Assembly (NCBI RefSeq): GCF_025398035.1
Contig: NZ_CP104558.1
Location: 3,018,501 to 3,082,500, forward strand
Length of the DNA stretch: 64,000 nt
From: Rossellomorea vietnamensis
GTDB taxonomy: Bacteria; Bacillota; Bacilli; Bacillales; Bacillaceae_B
Reading direction: 5' to 3'
Part shown: in pieces, positions 32,704 through 38,798 of the stretch
How the letters are laid out: the number at the start of each line of letters is the position of its first letter
How positions within the stretch are numbered: position 1 is the stretch's first letter
Position numbers and translations under genes: made by a program
Notes under the pieces: model-generated
The model's database searches: none
Told to the model about the DNA's origin: nothing
What the model saw: only the letters and a program-made list of their open reading frames with translations

Positions 32704-33003
32704 ATGAGCAAAAAGTTACTATCGGTCCTTAGTGGATCAGCACTTGCCGCTTTCCTTCTTGTAGGATGTAACGCCAATCAGGAGCCTCCTCCGGAAGACG
32801 AAGCACCAGTGGAAGAAAACGACAACATGGATGAGAATAACGATATGAACGACAATGGGGATTTGAATGAAGAGAACTACCCTGAGTCAGAAGACAAGAA
32901 CAAGCAAGGCGATAAAGATGCAGCGAAGGATAACAACACCCCTGAAGAAGACGCTGTAGAAGATGATATTGATATGAAGGATAAGGATAATAAGGACGAG
33001 TAA
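32704..33003 (+). CDS. Small acidic lipoprotein
   Basis: 99 residues. A type II signal peptide with lipobox FLLVGC (Cys near residue 22), followed by a tail made almost only of Asp, Glu, Asn, Lys and Pro, with ENDNMDENNDMNDNGDLNEE-like low complexity. It would be anchored to the outer face of the membrane. No family recognised; the composition suggests cation binding or a disordered spacer. ATG 32704 follows AAAGGAGCC. A terminator follows. Confidence 0.7.
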   Translation: MSKKLLSVLSGSALAAFLLVGCNANQEPPPEDEAPVEENDNMDENNDMNDNGDLNEENYPESEDKNKQGDKDAAKDNNTPEEDAVEDDIDMKDKDNKDE

Positions 33004-33009
33004 GATGTT

Positions 33010-33047
33010 AAGACAGAGGCGACTAAGGGTTGTCTCTGTTTTTTTAT
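33010..33047 (+). terminator. Terminator after the acidic lipoprotein
   Basis: ACAGAGGCGAC and GTTGTCTCTGT form an imperfect stem followed by TTTTTTT. Confidence 0.75.
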
Positions 33048-33175
33048 AAAATAGAACATACAGGCTTTCATTTTTTTGGAAATTAGACTATAGTTGACTT
33101 ATGTAGTTCTTTATATAGAACAATATGTATATATTAATAAGAACGTCGCCGTAATAAAACTAGAGAGGTGGACAA

Positions 33176-33373
33176 ATGTATAAAAAAGTTTGCAATCGAT
33201 GCACTCGATCTTCGTTTAGCAGCACTGAAATAGGTGATTGGATGTGTCCTTCATGCGGTCATGACTTAACTGAAGCACCACTTTATACGCCCTTCTTAAG
33301 GCATGGTGATTTCGTCCCGCTTCGAAAAAAGTTAGAAGCTTATGAAAAGAATATGAATAAGAAATATCTTTAA
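33176..33373 (+). CDS. Small zinc-ribbon protein
   Basis: 65 residues with CNRC (Cys6, Cys9) and CPSC (Cys24, Cys27), a zinc ribbon with a short insert, then a charged helix (KLEAYEKNMNKKYL). ATG 33176 follows GAGAGGTGGACAA. It lies directly upstream of the sinI regulatory region. No specific function can be assigned. Confidence 0.65.
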   Translation: MYKKVCNRCTRSSFSSTEIGDWMCPSCGHDLTEAPLYTPFLRHGDFVPLRKKLEAYEKNMNKKYL

Positions 33374-33376
33374 AAT

Positions 33377-33384
33377 TCGACAAA
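33377..33384 (-). promoter_or_regulatory. Spo0A box, far upstream of sinI
   Basis: TTCGACAA, i.e. TTGTCGAA on the minus strand, an exact Spo0A box. It lies about 360 bp before sinI. Spo0A~P activates sinI in B. subtilis. Confidence 0.5.
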
Positions 33385-33438
33385 TACTTTTATGTTTTCA
33401 AAATATTCATCAATTTATTTAGTAATAATCGGGGATAA

Positions 33439-33445
33439 TGTCGAA
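33439..33445 (+). promoter_or_regulatory. Spo0A-type box upstream of sinI
   Basis: TGTCGAA within ATGTCGAAAA, the core of the Spo0A box, about 110 bp before the riboswitch. Confidence 0.4.
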
Positions 33446-33557
33446 AAAAGCATTCACTTGTAGGAAAAAAGTGTAAATTTTTTCTTAGAAAAGACAAAAA
33501 ATTATGAAAAAAGATGGTACTATTGATATAACGAAAAGGGATGAAGAGTGGGGGCAG

Positions 33558-33706
33558 AAAAAGGCAAACCCATTGAAAGATGGGGACGCAAAGTCACAGG
33601 TCTAAAGTATTAATGGTAAATCACTTTCCGATAAGACTACATATTGAAAAGCTTCATACGTGATTTAAAAATACATATTAATACGACGGCGGCTGGATTG
33701 CCTGGA
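33558..33706 (+). ncRNA. Cyclic di-GMP-I riboswitch (GEMM-I) in the sinI leader
   Basis: The GEMM-I consensus is plain: AAAGGCAAACC (from 33560), a P2 stem CCCAT/ATGGG capped by a GAAA tetraloop (33575-33578), the core GGGGACGCAAAG (33582-33593), AGGTCTAAAG, and the closing GGCTGGATTGCC (33691-33702). P1 is AGGCAA (33562-33567) with TTGCCT (33698-33703). The second stem is unusually long: GTATTAAT pairs with ATTAATAC, and TAAATCAC with GTGATTTA further in. It ends 33 bp before the sinI start codon. c-di-GMP-I riboswitches are well known, but control of sinI by one is new to me. Confidence 0.9.
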
Positions 33707-33731
33707 ATACGTTTAGTGTATTTTAGGAGGG
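33701..33731 (+). promoter_or_regulatory. Expression platform: hairpin masking the sinI ribosome site
   Basis: CCTGGAATAC (33701-33710) can pair over all ten positions (two G-U) with GTATTTTAGG (33718-33727), which contains the first AGG of the AGGAGGG ribosome site (33725-33731). The CCT at 33701-33703 is also needed for aptamer P1, so the two pairings compete. Ligand binding, which stabilises P1, should free the ribosome site: a predicted translational ON switch. Confidence 0.6.
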
Positions 33732-33738
33732 AAACAAT

Positions 33739-33876
33739 TTGGGGAATAAAGAATTGGACCAAGAATGGGTTGAGCTAGTCAAAGAAGCCTTGGAAGCAGG
33801 AATATCTAAGCAACAAATCAGGGAATATTTACAAAAGCAATCCCAGGAAGTAAAGGCCGGATACAAAGTGATCTAA
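33739..33876 (+). CDS. sinI: SinI-family antirepressor
   Basis: 45 codons starting at TTG 33739, with AGGAGGG five to ten bases upstream. The protein core is ELDQEWVELVKEALEAGISK followed by QQIREYL, nearly the same as the SinR-binding helix pair of B. subtilis SinI (ELDQEWVELMVEAKEANIS..EEIRKYL). SinI binds SinR one to one and releases SinR-repressed matrix genes. The weak TTG start and the riboswitch suggest tight translational control. Unlike B. subtilis, sinI is convergent with sinR, sharing a terminator. It is too short for most ORF callers and easily missed. Confidence 0.88.
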   Translation: MGNKELDQEWVELVKEALEAGISKQQIREYLQKQSQEVKAGYKVI

Positions 33877-33877
33877 T

Positions 33878-33918
33878 ATAAATAAAGTCTTGCGAACCCT
33901 TCGCAAGACTTTATTTAT
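33878..33918. terminator. Bidirectional terminator between sinI and sinR
   Basis: AAATAAAGTCTTGCGAA (33880-33896) and TTCGCAAGACTTTATTT (33900-33916) form a perfect 17-bp stem with a three-base loop, A-rich on one side and T-rich on the other. Confidence 0.92.
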
Positions 33919-34240
33919 TGCCTAATTTCCATTTATTAAATTCAATGAACTCCCGGAACTGTTCCTTGGTGATTCCTGAGTCCATCGCTTCTTCTGCAAT
34001 TTTCATCCACTCGTGATCAATGTTTTGATCATCGGGTTGATCGTACAATAAAGCATCCATTGGGATACCTAAAGCAGCGGATACTTTCTCCAGAAACTGA
34101 ATGGAAGGGTTTTGTTGAAGGTTACGTTCAATTGAACTCAAATAGGACTTCGCTACGCCTGCTTTTTCGGCGAGCTCCGTCATGGACATCCTTTTTTCTT
34201 GTCTGTATTTCTTCACTCTCTCTCCAATCATCATGGACAC
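33911..34240 (-). CDS. sinR: SinR-family master repressor of biofilm genes
   Basis: 109 residues. N-terminal XRE helix-turn-helix (about 6-66) with ELAEKAGVAKSYLSSIERNL, then QNPSIQFLEKVSAALGI, almost identical to B. subtilis SinR. The C-terminal hairpin EWMKIAEEAMDSGITKEQFR (about 77-96), followed by EFIEFNKWK, is the tetramerisation part that SinI displaces. The similarity between this hairpin and SinI is visible here too. It starts at ATG 34240 or 34234 (MIGERVKKYRQ). A Spo0A-type box lies about 60 bp upstream. Confidence 0.93.
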   Translation of the reverse strand: MSMMIGERVKKYRQEKRMSMTELAEKAGVAKSYLSSIERNLQQNPSIQFLEKVSAALGIPMDALLYDQPDDQNIDHEWMKIAEEAMDSGITKEQFREFIEFNKWKLGNK

Positions 34241-34298
34241 CTACCTAAGAACTTCATGTTTGAAGTCACAATATTAAATATTATTATATCATAAATAT

Positions 34299-34306
34299 TT
34301 CGACAA
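34299..34306 (-). promoter_or_regulatory. Spo0A box upstream of sinR
   Basis: TTCGACAA, i.e. TTGTCGAA on the sinR strand, an exact Spo0A box about 60 bp before the sinR start. Confidence 0.45.
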
Positions 34307-34328
34307 GAAATTACATATTTTCGTATAA

Positions 34329-34769
34329 TCAAACGCTCGGCTTTGCCGTTGCCGGAATTCTTGGCTTAGACACCATTTTCTCACGGAACTCACGAATAAG
34401 TTCATCCCCGGAATACCCTTTTTGTACGAGGTCATCAAGCAGGATCTCTGCATACTCATTCCGCTGTTTCTTCAGTTTCCCTTCAAACATAATGCTGATA
34501 TGGTCATCCATTTCCTTGATGCAACGGATGGATGTCATGAAGGCGGCGGGATCATTGGCTGCATGGGAAATCACGACCTGGATTTCCAAATCATTTTTAC
34601 TTTGCTGAGCCTTTTGGAAAAAGTCGATGTATTCATTCGACATATAGGTTTCGACAAGCCATGTTTTCTGACCGTCTTCTTTGTTGATGATCAGACCGTC
34701 CACAAGCTCAAAGTCATGCAGTTCCTCGTCCTCCACTACTTGAAGGGAAATCACTTTAAAGGTTTTCAT
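34329..34769 (-). CDS. ywpF: YwpF-family protein, function unknown
   Basis: 146 residues, soluble, matching B. subtilis YwpF in sequence as I recall it (MKTFKLIGL; DGLIINKEDG; QVVIT..NDPAAF; RSEYAEDLL). Conserved here are VDGLIINKEDGQKTWLVETY, NDPAAFMTSIR and RNEYAEILLDDLV. In B. subtilis it lies in the same flhP-fabZ-ssbB neighbourhood. ATG 34769 (MKTFKVISLQ) after GGGAGATG is preferred over the longer frame from 34802. Confidence 0.8.
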   Translation of the reverse strand: MKTFKVISLQVVEDEELHDFELVDGLIINKEDGQKTWLVETYMSNEYIDFFQKAQQSKNDLEIQVVISHAANDPAAFMTSIRCIKEMDDHISIMFEGKLKKQRNEYAEILLDDLVQKGYSGDELIREFREKMVSKPRIPATAKPSV

Positions 34770-34921
34770 GAACGAACATCTCCCATTTAAAGGTTTTATC
34801 AAATTATATCACAGGGGGGAATTGTTTCCCAAATACATTTAACAATGAAAAAAATGACGAAAGATGCAATTTTGTGTTTTTGAGCATGATTTTGATGAAA
34901 AACCGGAAAATCTCCCTAGGC

Positions 34922-34967
34922 GAATTTCCGAAATTCAAGCCGTTTTTGCCTCGAATTTCGGAAATTC
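34922..34967. repeat. Twin perfect palindromes GAATTTC-N-GAAATTC upstream of ssbB
   Basis: GAATTTCCGAAATTC (34922-34936) and GAATTTCGGAAATTC (34953-34967) are each perfect palindromes with one central base, placed 31 bp apart, three helical turns. Candidate operator pair or dispersed repeat; about 70 bp before ssbB. Confidence 0.65.
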
Positions 34968-35038
34968 ACGATTTTACAAGAATTGCAGTTCGGAGGTAAG
35001 ATGAGTACACCTTAACAGAAAGGAGGAAATGAACCCAA

Positions 35039-35416
35039 GTGATCAACCAAGTGACCCTGGTGGGAAGGCTGACAAAAGACCCGGAAGCGAGAAAAACGAT
35101 GGAAGGAAAATCAGTACTTAGCGTGACGATTGCCGTGAACCGGCCATATAAAAACCAGCAAGGTCAGATCGATGCCGACTTTGTACTCTGTACGATATGG
35201 GACCGTGCAGCGGAAAATACTGAGAAATACTGCAGGAAGGGTTCCGTCGTCGGGGTGACGGGACGCATCCAAACGCGATACTTTGAAAATGATCAAGGAA
35301 AGCGCACCTATATCACAGAAGTCGTCGCTGAAAACATCCGGTTCCTGGACAGTAAGCAGGCGTCCCCGGTGACACCTGAACCAAGTAAGAAGGAACCAAT
35401 CGAGTTGCCGTTCTAA
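35039..35416 (+). CDS. ssbB: Single-stranded DNA-binding protein SsbB
   Basis: 125 residues: OB fold (about 1-104; NQVTLVGRLTKDPEARKTMEGK, FVLCTIWDRAAENTEKYCRKGS) and a very short tail ending EPIELPF. The short tail and the position near ywpF identify the competence paralogue SsbB (YwpH), not the essential SsbA, which has a long Gly/Gln-rich linker. GTG 35039 is the start; AAAGGAGGAA lies 10-17 bases upstream and the nearer ATG 35029 is out of frame. ComK control is expected from B. subtilis but no clear K-box was identified. Confidence 0.9.
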   Translation: MINQVTLVGRLTKDPEARKTMEGKSVLSVTIAVNRPYKNQQGQIDADFVLCTIWDRAAENTEKYCRKGSVVGVTGRIQTRYFENDQGKRTYITEVVAENIRFLDSKQASPVTPEPSKKEPIELPF

Positions 35417-35439
35417 TATTTTTAAAGGGAGATGGAGTT

Positions 35440-35613
35440 GTGGCCACACTGCAAGAACTTGAACAAAGAGTCGATCGACTGGAAAAAATGACGGAGGACC
35501 TCATTAAAAAAGTAGCAAGAGTCAATGTCGAAAACTTCTATTTATCTCAACGGGTAACCGCCCTTGAACAAGGGTACGAATACCCGAACCCGGTTTTGAA
35601 AACCTCATCCTGA
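35440..35613 (+). CDS. Small coiled-coil protein downstream of ssbB
   Basis: 57 codons from GTG 35440, with AAAGGGAGATGGA upstream. The protein begins MATLQELEQRVDRLEKM and continues with heptad-like hydrophobics to about residue 45 (LSQRVTALEQ), then a polar tail ending VLKTSS. It lies 23 bp after ssbB, so it is probably in the same transcript. No family recognised; the coiled coil suggests a partner-binding protein. Confidence 0.6.
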   Translation: MATLQELEQRVDRLEKMTEDLIKKVARVNVENFYLSQRVTALEQGYEYPNPVLKTSS

Positions 35614-35932
35614 TTTTTTTATAATCCTCAACCAGATTTCTTTCCATAAGCGTCAATCCAACCAACCTATAAGCAATGTCTCAAATTCCAATGGTCACCC
35701 GCACGATGCCCCTGATTTGCCTCATTAGACATAAACATGTGTAGCGGTTAGGAAGTGAAATATTCCCCTTTTAGTCTTCATATTGAGCCGGTTTCCTTGA
35801 GGGGAGACTGGTGTTTTTTTGTTTGTAAACGAGAATCGATATGGTTGTTGCCCCCTTTTTAAATTAAAAATACAATTATATTTGTAAAAAATCTAACTTG
35901 TGAAAAAATCACAACCAATCAATTTCTCAACA
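35614..35932. other. Non-coding region between ssbB unit and ywqA
   Basis: About 320 bp with no supportable ORF. An imperfect AGTCT/AGACT hairpin followed by a T tract (about 35772-35821) could terminate the ssbB transcript. Otherwise AT-rich and featureless. Confidence 0.4.
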
Positions 35933-35962
35933 AAAAACCCCTTTCCCACAAAAGGAAAGAGG
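35933..35962 (-). terminator. Terminator of ywqBA
   Basis: On the minus strand CCTCTTTCC pairs with GGAAAGGGG (one mismatch) and is followed by TTTTTTG. Confidence 0.75.
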
Positions 35963-35972
35963 CTCATCAATT

Positions 35973-38798
35973 CTATTCCAACACCAACAACGATTCCAAA
36001 TCCTGATCCGATAATTCCGTCACCCACTGATCGCTGCGGATGATTTCGTCGTTCAGAGCCTGCTTCTTCATCAGCATGGCATCGATCTTTTCTTCTAACG
36101 TACCGGATGATACGAGCTTATGAACGTGGACGAAACGTTTCTGTCCAATCCGGTAGGCACGGTCAGTGGCCTGGTTCTCAACGGCCGGGTTCCACCAGCG
36201 GTCGTAGTGGACAACGTGGTTGGCAGCGGTCAGGTTCAGACCGGTACCGCCGGCTTTCAGTGACAGAAGGAAGACAGGGAATTCGCCGTTCTGGAATTTC
36301 TCCACGAGCTCATCCCGTTTTCCTTTGGTCATGCTTCCGTTTAAAAACGGCACGTCTACATCAAACTCTTCTTTCATTACTTCCTGGATCATTTCACCCA
36401 TCGATATGTACTGAGTGAAGATCAGACACGCCTCTCCTGATTCCAACGCGGTTTCCACGATATCCTTCAGTTTCTGCATTTTCTCAGAGCGGGAGAGGAT
36501 CGACTTCGGATCCGGTTCTTTTAAATAAAGAGCCGGGTGGTTACAAAGCTGCTTTAGCTGGTTGAGCATTTGCAGGATCAGTCCTTTGCGCTCAAATCCG
36601 CTCAGTGTTTCAATTTTAGCAAGTGTGTCCTTCACGAGCTGCTCATACAGGGCCGCCTGCTCGGCAGTGAGATGACAATATTCTTTCTGCTCGAGTTTTT
36701 CAGGAAGGTTCAATTCTACTTCAGGATCTTTCTTCGTACGACGCAGTAAGAACGGCTTGATTTTGGCCTGAAGCTCTTTGACTTTTTCTTCGTTCTCATC
36801 TTTTTCGATGGGAGCGATGTAATTTTTCTGGTACTGGGTGAACCCACCGAGATAGCCGTGGTTCAGGAAATCAAAGATCGACCACAGTTCCGACAGACGG
36901 TTTTCCATCGGGGTCCCGGTGAGGGCAATATGATGCTTGCCGCTCAGCTTTCGGATCGCACGGGACTGCTTCGTATTGGCGTTCTTGATATTCTGGGCTT
37001 CATCAAGGGAAATCGATGTCCATTCGACGAGTGATAGCTCGTCATAATCGATATGGGACAAACCGTAAGAGGTGAGCACCACATCGACGTCCTTGAGGGC
37101 AGCCGCAAAATTTTCACCCTTCGCACGGGTCGGCCCGTAATGTAGGTGAACTTTCAAGCTAGGTGCGAACTTCTCCAACTCACGCTGCCAGTTTCCGAGA
37201 ACGGAAGTAGGGGCAACGATCAGGGAAGGGGTTTCCGGCTTTTCGGTTTCCTTCACATGCTGCAGGTAGGTGATCAGCTGCACGGTTTTTCCAAGTCCCA
37301 TGTCATCGGCAAGACAGGCACCGAAGCCGAACTTCCGTAAAAAGAGCATCCAGCTCATCCCCAGCTGCTGGTAGGGGCGGAGCTCGCCGATAAAGGTATC
37401 AGGCGTTTCCGTAAGCGGAATCGACGATACATTCGTCAGCTGATGCACCATTTTTTTCATGGAGCGGTTGAGTTCGAGCTGAATCCGTGCGTATTGATAA
37501 GGATCATGCTCATCGTCATCTGGATCCACGTCCGACTCATCACCGTCACGGGGGACAAGCTCCTGTTCGAGCATATCCTGGATCGAGATTCCTTCCTGTT
37601 TGGCTTTTGTCATCATCTGTTGAATGCGGCGAATCATGGCAGGATCGAGCTTCATCCACTGACCGCGGATTTTGACCAGACGGCGCTGGTCGTCGACAAG
37701 CTGATTGAAGTCGTCCTCGGAAAGATTGACGCCGTTCATGGAGAGACGCCAGTCGAAATCGAGCATGGCGTTGAGGCCAACGAAGGATTTACGATAGGTC
37801 GTATCCGTATTTTTTAGCTTGGCTTTCACCAGCACCTGTGCATCCTTCATCGCTTCCCACCAGGATGGGAGGAGGATCTCAATGTCCAGGTCGATGAGTT
37901 TCTCACTTAAGACCGATAGGAAATCCCATGCGTCATGCTCACCGAGAGCCGTCCTGAGTGAGCCATCCGTGTCGCGGAGGATCGGCAGCATCTTCATCCA
38001 CCGTTCCTGCTCAGCGGATACGTCGTTCAGATGTTTTTTCCAGGAAGGAGGGACCGTGTCTTCAGCAAGGGATATGATCCGGTTCTGTTTCTTGCGGTCC
38101 CGTAAAATCGTTTCAAGCTCCCAGGATTCATCTTCGTCGAGAGGTTCCGTGATCCGGAGCCCGATGGAAAACGGCAGCTCCTCATCAGCCCCGGCGATCC
38201 ATTCACTCCATCGTCTTTCATCAAAATACGCATCCAGCTCTTCAGACGTCAGCGTACTCTCCTTCAGCTTCTGGATCCGCTTCATCGCACTGGACCCACC
38301 CGACTCCATCGCCTCATTCAACGCTCCCTGGAACCATTTTTCCGTTAAATTCTTGAGGGACGGACCTCCACCGGGAAGCTCTTCTTCCCAGAATTCGTCG
38401 TTAAAATTCGACCAGACTTCATCGGGAATGTGAAACTGCAGTCCTTTTTCCTGCCATTCTTCAAACCGCGGAAGCCAGCGACCGGCTTCGACTGCCTCAT
38501 AGATGACAGGGGCAATCGCAATGCATGCCTGACCGGTTTCATCCCAGTCCCACTGGATCATGCCGCTGAAATGCTCGCCGGCAAGAAGGGTCAGGAACTG
38601 CCACTTGGTGACAGTGATTCCGCCCTCGGTTTCTTCAAGCAGAGTACCGTAGTAGCTTTCTTCATGCCAAAGAAACAGCTGCCCTTTCCAGTCTTTCGGG
38701 GGAAGGAGTTTGCCTTCGTCGTTTTCCGCAGTAATGAAGAAACGGTCTTCATATTCAGTTGTATGGACATTGATTTTCACGGAAGACAGTTTAAGCAT
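35973..38798 (-). CDS. ywqA: SNF2/SWI2-type helicase YwqA
   Basis: 941 residues. An N-terminal bacterial SNF2-associated region (about 1-450), then the ATPase core: Walker A DDMGLGKTVQLITYL (near 500), DEAQ box SLDEAQNIKN (near 605), motif III ALTGTPMENR and motifs V-VI GGTGLNLTAAN with DRAYRIGQ near the C-terminus. ATP-dependent DNA translocase, role unknown. It overlaps ywqB by 8 bp, so translation is coupled; SNF2 plus SWIM pairs are common in bacteria. One copy of the dispersed repeat lies in frame (38357-38366, coding GGPSLK). Confidence 0.93.
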   Translation of the reverse strand: MLKLSSVKINVHTTEYEDRFFITAENDEGKLLPPKDWKGQLFLWHEESYYGTLLEETEGGITVTKWQFLTLLAGEHFSGMIQWDWDETGQACIAIAPVIYEAVEAGRWLPRFEEWQEKGLQFHIPDEVWSNFNDEFWEEELPGGGPSLKNLTEKWFQGALNEAMESGGSSAMKRIQKLKESTLTSEELDAYFDERRWSEWIAGADEELPFSIGLRITEPLDEDESWELETILRDRKKQNRIISLAEDTVPPSWKKHLNDVSAEQERWMKMLPILRDTDGSLRTALGEHDAWDFLSVLSEKLIDLDIEILLPSWWEAMKDAQVLVKAKLKNTDTTYRKSFVGLNAMLDFDWRLSMNGVNLSEDDFNQLVDDQRRLVKIRGQWMKLDPAMIRRIQQMMTKAKQEGISIQDMLEQELVPRDGDESDVDPDDDEHDPYQYARIQLELNRSMKKMVHQLTNVSSIPLTETPDTFIGELRPYQQLGMSWMLFLRKFGFGACLADDMGLGKTVQLITYLQHVKETEKPETPSLIVAPTSVLGNWQRELEKFAPSLKVHLHYGPTRAKGENFAAALKDVDVVLTSYGLSHIDYDELSLVEWTSISLDEAQNIKNANTKQSRAIRKLSGKHHIALTGTPMENRLSELWSIFDFLNHGYLGGFTQYQKNYIAPIEKDENEEKVKELQAKIKPFLLRRTKKDPEVELNLPEKLEQKEYCHLTAEQAALYEQLVKDTLAKIETLSGFERKGLILQMLNQLKQLCNHPALYLKEPDPKSILSRSEKMQKLKDIVETALESGEACLIFTQYISMGEMIQEVMKEEFDVDVPFLNGSMTKGKRDELVEKFQNGEFPVFLLSLKAGGTGLNLTAANHVVHYDRWWNPAVENQATDRAYRIGQKRFVHVHKLVSSGTLEEKIDAMLMKKQALNDEIIRSDQWVTELSDQDLESLLVLE
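38355..38368. repeat. Dispersed-repeat copy inside ywqA
   Basis: GAGGGACGGACCTC, exact core 38357-38366. The ywqA strand reads GGT CCG TCC CTC, residues GPSL, with no frame disturbance. Confidence 0.85.
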
